This document shows, piece by piece, positions 46,806 through 57,039 of a DNA stretch of 64,000 nt. The stretch is taken from assembly GCA_947247005.1 (NCBI GenBank), contig OX365944.1, positions 21,489,501 through 21,553,500 of the forward strand, written 5' to 3'. Numbering within the stretch: position 1 is the first letter of the stretch; every line of letters begins with the position of its first letter. The DNA is from Spisula solida. Taxonomy: Eukaryota > Mollusca > Bivalvia > Venerida > Mactridae. The position numbers were made by a program, and so were the translations under genes. The notes under the pieces are model-generated. The model was not told where the DNA came from, did no database searches, and saw nothing but the letters and a program-made list of their open reading frames with translations.

Positions 46806-47430
46806 AACAAGAGCTGTTTGGCAGCCGATTAGTCAGAAATGGTAAATGTAGGTGACCTTTGACCTACTGACCTCAAAACCAATAGGGGTCATATGCTGTA
46901 GATGACTAACCCTCAATGTAAAGTTTAAAGATCCTAGGGCAAAGAGTTATTGAGATTATTAAATGGAAACCATTTGACTAGCCAGAAATGGTTAAGATCA
47001 CAGTGACCTTGACATTTGACCTACTGACCTCAAAATCAAAAGGAGTCATGTACTGTTGATGACCAACACCCATATAAAGATTGAAGATCCTAGAGCAAAG
47101 AGTTCCTGAATTATTGAACGGAAACCATTTGAATAGTTCGAAATGGTGAAGGTCACAGTGACCTTGACCTTTGACCTACTGACCTTAAAATCAAAAGGGG
47201 TCATCTACTGTCGATGACCAATATCCATGTAATGTTTGAAGATCCTAGATTAAAGCGTTCTCGAATTATTGAACGAAAACCATTTGGATAGTCAGAAATG
47301 GTGAAGATCACAGTGACCTTGACCTTTGACCTACCGACCTCAAAATCAATAGGGGTCATCTTCTGTGAAGATCCTAGGTCAAAGCGTTCTTGAGTTATTG
47401 AACGGAAACCATTCAAAGTTGGGGGCATAT
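46806..47430 (+). repeat. Dispersed TGACCTTTGACCT repeat, four tandem units
   Basis: After AAACAAGAGCTGTTTGGCAG come four units of about 145-167 bp, each with CAGAAATGGT(G/T)AAG, TGACCTTTGACCTACTGACC, TCAAAATCAATAGGGGTCAT, GAAGATCCTAG and GAACGGAAACCATT. Exact TGACCT-T-TGACCT is at 46853-46865, 47165-47177 and 47320-47332; the second unit has one change (47020-47032). Confidence 0.85.
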
Positions 47431-47576
47431 ATATCTCAACAGAAATAAATTTTAAAACAATCATTGTTTTGAACAAAAACGGTTTTTTGCTAGGCTTTTA
47501 GTGTAATTATACATTTTAAATTAATACTCCCTGCTAATAATATAATTATATAATCTGAAATAGCATTTTTCTCCAT

Positions 47577-47955
47577 TGGAAAGCACGCAAAACATGAACA
47601 GAATTTTACAGTTAAAAAGCAGGCGATACGCGCACCACGGGAAACCACGTAAAACACGGACACAAAAAAATCGCAATATACACGGGTATAAAAAAAACAC
47701 GCAAAGCGCGTGCAAATGATAATTTCATATTGAAAAGCACGCAATTCGCGGACAAATGTATATCACCAAAGGAAACCATGTAAAACACGGACACATGAAA
47801 ATCTCCATATACATGGATATAGAATATTAGAAAACCACATAAAGCACGTGCAAATGATCATTTAACACTGGATCGCACGAAATACGCAAACAAATGTCCA
47901 CCACTATTTGAAACCACGAAAGATGCGGACAATAAACATTTCCGTATACAGTATG
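47577..47955 (+). repeat. CACGTAAA-GCGGACAAATG dispersed repeat, copy 2
   Basis: Three to four units of about 110 bp with GGAAACCACGTAAAACACGG, AAAGCACGCAATTCGCGGAC and GCACGTGCAAATGATCATTT. The overlapping minus-strand ORFs (60-84 residues) are products of the repeat. Directly abuts the foldback element at 47956. Confidence 0.65.
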
Positions 47956-48377
47956 CAGTGTAGCAATACCACGTGACTTTTGACTACAGTTACAAGAAGA
48001 AATTTGTAAACATTGGAACACAAATATAGCCATAAGTATTTTACTTCTTCATCGATTTCTATAAAATATACGCCACGCTAAGGTGAAAAGTATTGCTTTT
48101 CGTGAAATATAAGATCTTTTTCAGCAGTTTTACCGATTTTTCTATCACCCTGTGAAACCTACACGTTCCATGGTTTCACAAGGTAATGGACAAAACGGCA
48201 GAGCCGCGGAAAAAGATTATATATTTCATGGAAAGCAAATTATTGTCCCCTTAGCGTAGCGTATATTTCATAGAAATCCATGAAGAAATAAAATACTTAC
48301 AGCTTTTTTTATTTTCCAATGTTTACAAATTTCTTCTTGTAACTGTAGTCAAAAGTCACGTGGTGTTGCTAACACCG
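47956..48377. mobile_element. Long-armed foldback element, copy 1
   Basis: About 420 bp made almost entirely of two inverted arms of about 190 bp. They begin GTAGCAATACCACGTGACTT then TTGACTACAGTTACAAGAAG and include CATCGATTTCTATAAAATAT and the start of the CACCCTGTGAAACC centre. No coding potential. Second copy at 56612-57027. Confidence 0.88.
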
Positions 48378-48759
48378 CAAGTAACAGTACGTAAACACAA
48401 AGTTTAAAACAAGCGTACGTAGTTATTTCTGCTGGATGAAGAACATGATTGTACCAGTGTATGTACATGTATACATGTTGGGGACTTAACTAAAAACAAA
48501 GTCGAAAAAGTGCACAACTTGAGATAATGGTGTATTACATGTCAGCGAAAGATCGCGTAAATGTCCATTCCCTTTCTAGTCTGACACTAGGTATTTCGGC
48601 TTTTTGACAGCTAGGACTTGGACTTTCGATTTTTTGAAAATGAAATTTGGACTTTCAGCGGTTAAACTCATCTCGTTCAGTCTTGTTGGACATTAAGCCG
48701 TATAGTAGTGGTCTGTGTAGTCATCCGGGTCATTTTTATTACCCTACCGGTTTTTTACC

Positions 48760-49010
48760 ACAGGGGACTATAGGTTTGCCCTCCGTCCGTCCGTCCATCA
48801 GTCCGTCGGTCAAAAAATCTTGATCCTGACATAACTGAAAAAGTTTCCAAGCTATGTTTATGAAACTTGGTATGTGGATAGGGGGCAATCAGGGAATTAT
48901 GCACATCTAAAAATATTTTCCGACAAAAATTGTGGTTGCTATGGCAACAGCAACATTGAAAATGGCTTCAATCCAGTAGGGGACTTCTGTATTTCTTAAT
49001 GATGTGTTTA
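48760..49010 (+). repeat. Dispersed GGGGACT / GACGGACGG repeat, copy 2
   Basis: Plus-strand copy of the 3985-4268 repeat: CAGGGGACTATAGG, CCGTCCGTCCGTCC, TGTGGTTGCTATGGCAACAG, CAGTAGGGGACTTCTG. It lies within the 16.6-kb intron of the BPI-like gene. Confidence 0.75.
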
Positions 49011-49729
49011 TTTTTTTGTCGCCGATATTTTAAGTTCTTATTATTGCATATCAATTCTTTCGCAGATTTAAACACTTCACATTTATTTATAAACAAGTGT
49101 TTTCTGTCCGTTTAAAAATATAAACGCATCGATTTAGTGAAAACCTTGCGACATAAAGGTTGAAGGAAATCGGCTTTTGAATATAAAAATAACAAAATAA
49201 ATCATCTCACTTTTTAATGATATACTTAGCCTATCTGAACATTTCTTTAAAAATATATTTCATCCTTTATGTGATCAAATTGTGATAAATTGCAGCTAAA
49301 AATATCGCTATGCCGCATTATTACGTGACGAAATTAGCTAAATACTGTATTTAGAAGTGTTTTGTATAAATTATTAATATTATAATTGCCTTTGTCCAAA
49401 TCGATGTACATTGCGTCAGAGCGAGCTATTTTCAATATTTCATTAGACGACTTATTAGATAGGATAATTTTGGTGAAAAATCCATAAACGTTCTATCAAG
49501 TTGTCACATGCAGTATATTAAGATACAAGATGTTCTATCACATGATACCGACCATGATTTTATACTAGGCAAAATCGAAACGCCAACATTAAAACAAATG
49601 CGTTAATTTTGCGGCGTCTAGAACTGAGTACATGTACTTATCTACGTATCATTTTTCATTATTTTTTTTGCTGACAAACAAATACATCCTTTATTACCAA
49701 GACTAATTTAACAATAATGACAGTACTGT
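49011..49729. other. Intron sequence without recognised features
   Basis: AT-rich, no gene, array or inverted repeat seen. Confidence 0.4.
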
Positions 49730-49920
49730 TATAGTGCGCCCAGGATAATGTGAAAGGCGGGAAAACTTGGTATATTCCACAAAGGTGGATTAAAATTATG
49801 TGCACCATTTATCAATGATGTTTTGATTAAAATACTGACCTTATCTGTAAAACCAATTTTGCCACAGTTGACCAAACCAATTCATGTTTATTATCATCAC
49901 ATTATCTTGGGCGGACTATA
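49730..49920. mobile_element. 190-bp MITE
   Basis: TATAGTGCGCCCAGGATAAT plus GTGA at the left, inverse TCACATTATCTTGGGCGGAC plus TATA at the right, a 24-bp inverted repeat with two mismatches. No ORF. Confidence 0.72.
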
Positions 49921-50299
49921 ATTGAAGCTCACAAGTGCCACCAAGCGCAAGCATGTTTCCGGTATTTTCTCCCTCAATCAGTTCAAACCCCGAAAACAAC
50001 ACGGGTATTATGTCCATTGTCGACAGCATTGCAAGCTTCAATTATTCATAATATCATTACTGTTAGGTTATACTTAGTAATAAATGGTGTTTACTATTTT
50101 CCAGAAAAAGATTGAAAATAAGGTGAAATTATTGAGTCACTACAGTACAGACCTGTACCAAATAAGCACGTTTCCGAGTTTGTTTGCCTGGTATACTTGT
50201 ATGCTTCGCAACAAATACCGACGCTTGATTGAGACGAAACTTTGAATACAATGGCATGATACGTATTGATAACGTTGGTACCGTGTGTATAACCAATAA

Positions 50300-50377
50300 C
50301 CCCCCCCCCCCCCCCCATTTCACGAAGTATTTTTTTGGTACCTACAGTCCCCGATTCGTTTTTGGGGGGGGGGGGGG
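50300..50377. repeat. C17 and G14 homopolymers facing each other
   Basis: Seventeen C (50300-50316) and fourteen G (50364-50377) lie 47 bases apart, each bordered by AATAA / TTAT. On one strand they can pair as a hairpin; on either strand the G run can form a quadruplex. Run lengths in an assembly may be unreliable. Confidence 0.9.
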
Positions 50378-50450
50378 TTATAGATCGGTCGCATTTTTGC
50401 GGAAGAGGTCCGGAGTCACTTTGCTTCGTCAGGTACCATATATAATTACA

Positions 50451-51308
50451 CTAAGAGGCACTTATAACTGTGCACTTACACAAATCTCACTATCTCAGTA
50501 TCTAGTGTGTATATTTTGTTGAAATTTGCAGCAAGTGTGGTTAAAAGATGTGTAATAATGTCTAAGAATATTTCATTTCATAACAAACAATATTTAGGAA
50601 ACGCCAGCACATAATTTAGCGTTGCGCAAAATTGCGAAGTCACAAAATCTGCTCAGGCTTAAAACGCACAGTTTTCCAACAAATAAGAACGCGTATTCCT
50701 GAGAGTTTAGGCTATGCAATGTTGTCGCATTGACGCCATCTTTGATGGGCAATCTCAGTGACAGTTGATCGAAGCATAACATGCGTTTCTTATCAACATA
50801 CGTTGAAATACGACCAGTCATTGCAGAAAAATGACGTTGAATTTTTTTTAACAATGAACGAACAGATAGACAGGTAGAACATGGCTCAAACACCTGTAGG
50901 GGGGTTAATGATTGTAAACGTGTAATTTTGCTTATTGGAACGCCAATAATAATTAAATTCAAACAGTTACTTGCAAGATTGAAAAGCCCGTGTTGATAAA
51001 CCCGACGTCACGGCGTCAATTTAGACAAACATTGACGTTTGTGTTGTTTTTTAGGATAACAGGTCATGAATTTAATGGAAATGACCACGTTTTATTTTAT
51101 TTCCCGCTGTTTCACCATTTTCTCGTGCAATTCGTTAAATAGCTATTTTCACAGTCCAATGGACAACCTTCATTGAACCGTAAGATAAAAATATCGGATT
51201 ACGTTGCGCGTGGACTGACAACCAAATACACTAAATTTCGTTCAAAAATATTAACAAACAAAAAAGTTATTAGGAATTGAAAACTGCACAGTTATAAGTG
51301 CCTCTTAG
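50451..51308. mobile_element. 0.86-kb TIR element
   Basis: CTAAGAGGCACTTATAACTG plus TGCA at the left, exact inverse TGCACAGTTATAAGTGCCTC plus TTAG at the right. The 122-residue minus-strand ORF inside (50594-50962) has no transposase motif that I recognise. Directly abuts the next TIR element. Confidence 0.75.
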
Positions 51309-53183
51309 GCCCATATTCACATGTCGGTCCTCCACTCCAACTCGACTCACACTAACCTAAGGTAGCCTCAAGTGTAGCTGGAGTGACGGTCGAGTTAGTG
51401 AAGGTCGAGTGGAGATTTGGTATTCACATGGGTAACTCACCCTCGACTTTCCTGAGTGTGTGACCGTTATAATGTACGTTAGGATATTACACTGTACAAA
51501 CAATCTGTGCTTTATTATTGAATTGGTTGGTTGGGTTTCGATGCATTTTCGTAATGTATACTAACACAGTCAAATTATAATTTTGATGATTTTTTTAATA
51601 CATTATTTATTATTTCCTTGAACTCGCTCAAATGAAACCTTCATTTGAATAATCACAAATAGAGAGTATGATTATTGTAATGATGATAGTGGATCAGTTA
51701 ACATAAAACTTCGATGTAATTAACGTTAAATGAACGTATATATTTACAAAACATTTATGCAAGACAATGCGTACGAGTTTTAAATGAATAAAGGATGATC
51801 ATACCGAAGAATACACCATACGCAATGCCGTATGTTTTTGGCATGGACTCAATATTAAATAGTATATCACGTCAATATTAATTCCACCGACCGTCAAGCA
51901 GATAATGGCATGTCAATAATTTAGAAGTCAGATGAGATGAACTTAGTTTACTTTTATAAGGAGCTTGTCAGATGATTTTGTAAACTTATTACTACACGTA
52001 TATCGTTCAGACCGTTCCGGGGAAGCCCGACAACTAGAAAGCCATAATTCCTAGAATGCCATTTAATAAGCGACATGTATAAAATATAATTTACCTATTA
52101 TGGCTCTTGGTTTTAGGTTGATTATGAAACAAGTTGGTCCAACCTTGAACTAATATTAACCATCCTCGACACCTCATGTCCGAGTTTATCCATCGTCACA
52201 ATGGAATCGATAAACATAAGAGAAGCCAGCTTTCGCTTATTATGCTAGACATCTTACAAGGGAAATACTAATACCATTTCGTTTTAGCATGAAGTGACCA
52301 GGGATCGAACCCGGTGCTTCCCACATTCGAAGCGGACGCTCTAACAGTAGGCTATCGAGGCGGCACTTGGACTCATGAACGGTTGCAAATAAGAAAAAAT
52401 AATGCACATCATCGGTATGTGTTGCAAGTTAGCACGTTTTTTTCTTCATTTAAATAGTTCAGTTATCTTCATATCAACACTGGACGGAATTAAAAATAAT
52501 GATATGGCAAAGAATAAAAACAATATAATTTCATTGTTATGCTCCATATATAAATAGCATGCATTGAATTGACATCGCGGTAAGATGACTAAATTTTAAT
52601 TCCAGCTACTTTTTACACTTATTACAGTAACTTTGTTTGTCCAAATCATATACTTTCAGATAACAAATTATAAATAAAATAGTTATGGTAATATATTTAT
52701 CAAACCCACACGATCGTAAGAATTTGTTGTCTAATTTAATTTGAAAATACAATAGCTTTATTACTTCAACATTCATGCGCTAAATCGGTATGCACGTAAC
52801 CACATTTGAGTGTAGCTATGGAAGTTTTACAAGAATTTCACATTATCCATGCTTTCTATGGAATTGCTCATGATCTGGGACATTTCTAAGAGGTATAACC
52901 ATCTCCTCAAATTCTTCTGCCTATAGTAAATTGTCTATTTTAGTTAGTGACTAACTTTGGTATTCACTTACATTCCATTGAGTGTGGTTGGAGTCGAGGT
53001 CAAGTCGACGTTTCGCTCCCTCGAAAATTCCTCACTCAGTCGAGTCAACTCCAGCTACACTTACCGTTGTGAATACCAATTTCTAGTTAGGTCGAGTTCA
53101 CACTCAAACGCACGGACGAAACGATAATTAAATTTGGATTAACTCAGTGAGTGAGAGTGGAGGAGAGGATGTGAATATGGCCC
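51309..53183. mobile_element. 1.9-kb TIR element with repeated subterminal blocks
   Basis: GCCCATATTCACATG and CCTCCACTC at the left are mirrored by GTGGAGGAGAGGATGTGAATATGG at the right (read in two pieces). Subterminal regions (51309-51470, 52945-53183) each contain several TTGGTATTCAC / GTGAATACCAA and CTCGAC / GTCGAG words in both orientations. Interior AT-rich with a tRNA-like remnant (52290-52364). No transposase seen. Confidence 0.65.
52290..52364 (-). pseudogene. tRNA-like remnant (anticodon CGA by folding)
   Basis: On the minus strand: TAGCCTACTGTTAGAGCG (A box), anticodon arm TCCGC-TTCGAAT-GTGGG (five pairs, anticodon CGA), T arm CCGGG-TTCGATC-CCTGG (five pairs), 3' TCACTTC. The 5' strand that should pair with TCACTTC is disrupted. 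The long variable arm expected for tRNA-Ser is absent. Most likely a tRNA-derived repeat head rather than a working gene. Confidence 0.6.
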
Positions 53184-53189
53184 ATAGTG

Positions 53190-53563
53190 TATATACCTTC
53201 GGATGAGATCTGGCGCGATCTCCACAGTCCACTGAAGGTCGGGTACCGAACAAGTATTTGCCTACATGTTTTTCTACAAGTTATTTGTGCTGTGACAAAG
53301 GTATTAAACAATCACAGTGTATAATTGACTTATGTGTTAGTGTATACTGGAGACCGTTAACACGCTACGTAGCGCTTTCCACGGGAGAAAATTCTTGCCT
53401 TGTGCGTGTTCTTTGTATTGCCTTTTGTTTAGTGCCTCCTTCCCTGTCCGATTTTTTATTATCGTTTCGCATATGCAAAACTATTCTCTAAATGTTAAAA
53501 CTGTTCGAATATACGACAGATGAATGTATTAGTAAACCATAGACACAAATTGTGTAAATAAAA
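53190..53563. other. Intron sequence without recognised genes
   Basis: Contains a short dispersed-repeat fragment (GTGCCTCCTTCCCTGTCCGA near 53430) and a CTACGTAGCGCTTTCCACGG word related to 44395-44420. The 77-residue plus ORF has no motif. Confidence 0.4.
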
Positions 53564-53570
53564 CACTTAC

Positions 53571-53684
53571 ACTCCGGGTCTGTAAATTAAATATTTTCCC
53601 TGCAGTCTAAGAGCGCCATTGTTTGCAACAAATAATCCATCCACATTGGAGACTTTAGGCCAATGTACATGAACAATCTTCATA
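53571..53684 (-). CDS. BPI/LBP-like gene, second exon found
   Basis: The exon is 114 bp, with acceptor tgttgtatatttgcag and donor CGGAGT|GTAAGTG, close to consensus. Only one frame is open; the other two have stops. It encodes MKIVHVHWPKVSNVDGLF and then VANNGALRLQGKYLIYRPG. This matches the BPI-family stretch in which a strand and a P-x-V/I turn are followed by an N-x-x-(I/L)-x-(I/L)-x-G-x-(W/Y) strand. It begins with one base completing a codon (phase 2 intron before it) and ends with GT, which the next exon completes to Val. The intron before it (53685-54956) carries part of a copy of the 8-kb TIR family. Confidence 0.82.
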
Positions 53685-54508
53685 CTGCAAATATACAACA
53701 CACAAATAAAAACAACATAAGAATAAATGAGTCAACTTCCCGTAATCGCAATAAGGAGTACATGTTGAATTGTATAGTCTTGCAATAAGTTGTACGATGA
53801 TAGGAAATCACCGGATGTTTCAATCACATAAGGTCATACAAGTTGAATTGTATAGTATCCCAATAAGGCATACAGTGATATGGTTTATACGCGGTGTTAC
53901 TAGTATACCACCAAAGAACATGAAATCTTATGAAACAAAGTTCTATTTTAATTATCGATATCTGACCGTGAAATTGAGAACGTCTTTTAGAACCGTCAAA
54001 ACTATATTTATGGTACCTAGCTCATCAAACCAAAATTGTCAATTTCAAACTTAGGCAACTTAATTCAAGATATAATATCGGTTAAGGGGGAGTCTTCGAT
54101 TTTAAGATAAGTATATAATCCGATATTACAATTAATTATTAATCGCTCGAAAGATTCAAATGCAGTGAGGACATATCACGTGCTGTGTGACGTAATGTTT
54201 GGCTAAGAACGCAAGTAAAAAGTTTAAAACAGCCATAAGTATTTTATTATTTGACCGATTTAACGAGATATACTCAATGCTCAGCGTCACAGATTTGTAC
54301 TGGCATTCTTTGCCATATATCACGTGGTTTGTCCACACTGTAGTGGTCACATCTACATTATGTAACCTGCTAACCGTACAATATATCCTCTCAGACCGAC
54401 ACCTCACATGAGCAATACAATTCTTCATTTTTAAAATTTGCGCGGTTAGTCACGACAATCGAAGCTATGTACAGAGGGTACAATGACTACCCTTGACCAG
54501 TCCTGTGT

Positions 54509-54876
54509 CCGGAATGTAACCAATACTTACACTCAACACGATGACATAGTATGTGATATTATTTGCTCATATGTAGCACATCTAGATGACACAATATTAT
54601 ATGAGTGTAGAAAATCCCATTTGTCATTGTAGACTATTTGCGAGGAGTATAGATGTAATACGGTAATTGAAAGTGAGTACCACACTACACACAGACAGCC
54701 ATTGCAATTAATGCTTAAAAATGTACTAGATTACACAAGAAAATAAGCCACAAATAATAAGTACCAATTTAACATTATCACACATGTTTGCTCTAATAAA
54801 AAGAGTCACAATGAGCCTCGTTCGAGTGGATATTTATATTTGAGTGTTGAGTGTAAGCATTCGTCTCCATGTCCCT
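54509..54876. mobile_element. TIR element (ATTACAACCAATACTTAC family), copy 2
   Basis: Left GTAACCAATACTTACACTCA, right TTGAGTGTTGAGTGTAAGCA. Relative of 7957-8375, lying in the first intron of the BPI-like gene. It ends about 80 bp past the 3' end of exon 54957-55063. Confidence 0.65.
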
Positions 54877-54956
54877 GGTAGAAGGAGGTTGAAGGGGTGT
54901 TCACTAAATGGTGGTATGGTTCTGAGAGGAAATACGGTATTAAATACAATTCTTAC

Positions 54957-55063
54957 TCAGTGAAACTATATGTGACTTTTCCAACTTGTCCTGTCTGGTC
55001 TGGTACCATGTGCTCCAGTAACATATCTTGTAGGTTCTCCATCTTGCACACATGTACTGGTAC
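54957..55063 (-). CDS. BPI/LBP-like gene, most upstream exon found
   Basis: The exon is 107 bp. The minus-strand acceptor reads ccttataatccag and the donor reads ACTGA|GTAAGA. Read from the first base, it gives 35 codons plus two bases, starting VPVHVCKMENLQDMLLEHMV and continuing with PDQTGQVGKVTYSFT. The helix followed by a PD turn and a strand ending in YSF is the pattern seen near the start of the BPI-family N-terminal barrel, just after the ...KGLDYA segment. That segment should be in the preceding exon, which I could not find. The two trailing bases GA join the T of the next exon to make Asp. An ATG inside the exon is not taken as the start, because the frame stays open back to the acceptor. 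Confidence 0.78.
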
Positions 55064-56309
55064 CTGGATTATAAGGAAATACACAAATGGTAAACAACGG
55101 GTATTTTCAAAATATATAAAGAATATCCAGTCATAAGAATCTATCTTGGGTGTCCATTCATGTAGGATAGGAATCTCAGCCGAGGAGTCGGGATTTAAAC
55201 CATTTCTCTAACCGTAATCGTCTGACCTTTACGGATTCCTCCCAACCATTCTTTTATAAAATAAGAACTTTTTAGCCTACCTTATAATTATCAAGTTGAC
55301 AGACTAGACGTCACATCTGACGTCATATAGGTTGTCAAACGTCACTGTGTAACGACGTAACGTTTGGCGATATTTTTTTTATCATAGCATATTGATTGTA
55401 AGTTATCATGCTCTGTTCAAATATCGGTGCCAATGAATATAAGGGCTTTATGTTGTCATTTCGTTTGTAGATGGGTCTAAATTTGACGTCACACTTGTGA
55501 AGAATCCATAGAATCATACATTCATTCAATGCATTATGTCGATTCTCTGGCAGTGTTGACGAGCCGTGAGCTGATTCCATTAGTGAAAACTTTTCTCGTC
55601 TATATACTTCTAGCTATCGGCATATACAGATATGTCATGAACAACGATTGCCTTTAGCTGGTGATCCCAATATCATATAGAACTCTTGCTAAATTTGCAG
55701 TCTCTGTTCGGTAGCGTAGGCATTTTTGTTTCTTTTAAATTGTAGGAAATAACACAAAAGTTACCAATCAATCGTTGTCAAACATGTCTTATAAATCACA
55801 TCGGAACAAATAACAATAGTTATCCATTAGGCCTTTATTAGCCGAAATCGACCCGTCGTGTAAATTTCAGCTTCATTATGCCATGTGACCTTTATTAGGT
55901 TATGTGGTCACATGACATGGGACTACGTTCGACCTCAAGTTCAACCAAGTCATTCAGAGTTGAAGGCGAATCTTACACCATTATTGGAGCGGAGCCTGAT
56001 ATATTTGAATCTCAAAAACGTCACGGGCCTGATTTATTGTATTTATCCTGACACTAAATATGTATTGTTACTTAAAACACGGGAAACGTCACGTACTGAA
56101 ATAAATTATATTTATCATCCGACTATTTCCAATGATATTTAACCTGCTACGAGAAACCACCAGTCCACAAATATCACCTTTTTTGCTGTTCCCATGGGTA
56201 ACGTTATTCTAAATACAGACAGGTTTAACTGTATCGAAATAATGGTCACCGTCAATTTTGGTCAAATCTTCCCTCCTAACTCAGCATAGTTTGTTCCAGG
56301 TTACTGCTG
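55064..56309. other. Upstream flank of the first BPI-like exon found
   Basis: Searched on the minus strand for an exon ending in a KGLDYA-like segment at a phase-0 donor. None was convincing. Short ORFs at 55335-55580 (minus) and 55885-56142 (plus) have no motif. Confidence 0.4.
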
Positions 56310-56417
56310 CCCTGCGTTCAGGGAAAAATCACGTGACCTACGTTTCCTACCAGGTACGATACGTTTCATACCTGGTACGCAAACGGTACGAAACGATATT
56401 TTTCCCTGAACGCAGGG
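56310..56417. mobile_element. 108-bp mini foldback element
   Basis: CCCTGCGTTCAGGGAAAAAT at the left, exact inverse ATTTTTCCCTGAACGCAGGG at the right. The centre has the half-palindromic words CCAGGTACG and CCTGGTACG. Confidence 0.75.
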
Positions 56418-56611
56418 CTGGTTTGCCCATACTGGGTAATTCAATGTGTATGCATAGTTTTCATGAAAACTACTGTAAAGTAATATATTTTGACGCGGTC
56501 AAATTATCGCGAATTTGTTATTACATTGTATAAAGGTTTAAGTGTTTTAATCTTAGCGATTTTAAAACTGCAGAGAAAAGTACGTTAGAAGCGTTTTCTT
56601 TCCATTGTGAG

Positions 56612-57027
56612 CAGTGTAGCAATACCACGTGACTTTTGACTACAGTTACAAGAAGAAATTTGTGAACATTGGAAAATATAATAGCCATAAGTATTTTATT
56701 TCTTCATCGATTTCTATGTAATTTACGCCACGCTAAGGGAACAATTATTTGCTTTCCATGAAATATAAAATATTTTTCAGCGGCTGCGCCGTTTTGTCCA
56801 CTACCTTGTGAAACCGTTGAACGTGTAGGTTTCACAGGGTAATGGATAAATCGGTAAAACTGCTGAAAAAGATATTATATTTCACGGAAAGCAAATACTT
56901 TTCCCCATAGCGTGGCGTATATTTTATAGAAATCGGTGAAGAAATACTTTTGGCTATATTTGTGTTCCAATGTTTACAAATTTCTACTTGTAACTGTAGT
57001 CAAAAGCCACGTGGTATTGCTACCCTG
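56612..57027. mobile_element. Long-armed foldback element, copy 2
   Basis: Same structure as 47956-48377 with matching arms and centre (ACCTTGTGAAACCGTTGAAC). GTGAG occurs immediately outside both ends (56607-56611 and 57028-57032), a possible 5-bp target duplication. Confidence 0.88.
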
Positions 57028-57039
57028 GTGAGCGTAATG

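Larger units (their letters stand above)
33670..55063 (-). other. Partial BPI/LBP-family gene locus, five exons on the minus strand
   Basis: Five exons joined in the order 54957-55063, 53571-53684, 36861-36937, 34246-34430, 33670-33733 give 182 uninterrupted codons plus one base. The junction phases are 2, 2, 1 and 0, and the last exon ends in phase 1; all junctions agree. Order and content follow the N-terminal barrel of the BPI/LBP/CETP/PLTP family: a ...VPD...GKVTYSF segment, then PKVSNVDG...ALRLQGKY, GEFIFDLSAICLSI, VTCTVGYIKVRF, and a long helix followed by a short coil. Known members bind lipid or lipopolysaccharide and are secreted. No signal peptide exon was found up to 64000 and no C-terminal lobe exon below 33670, so the gene is partial or extends outside the window. 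Introns, from 5' to 3', are 1272, 16633, 2430 and 512 bp. Splice sites and frame look intact, so I see no sign of a pseudogene. Family assignment is by eye; subfamily is undecided. Confidence 0.8.

Noticed and set aside
50594..50962. 122-residue minus ORF as a transposase
   Set aside because: No catalytic motif or helix-turn-helix pattern recognised; it lies within a small non-autonomous TIR element.
55150..55260. Minus-strand frame with ESVKVRRLRL as the missing KVRxTxKGLDY exon
   Set aside because: No donor in a suitable phase, a stop soon after, and the resemblance is only four residues.
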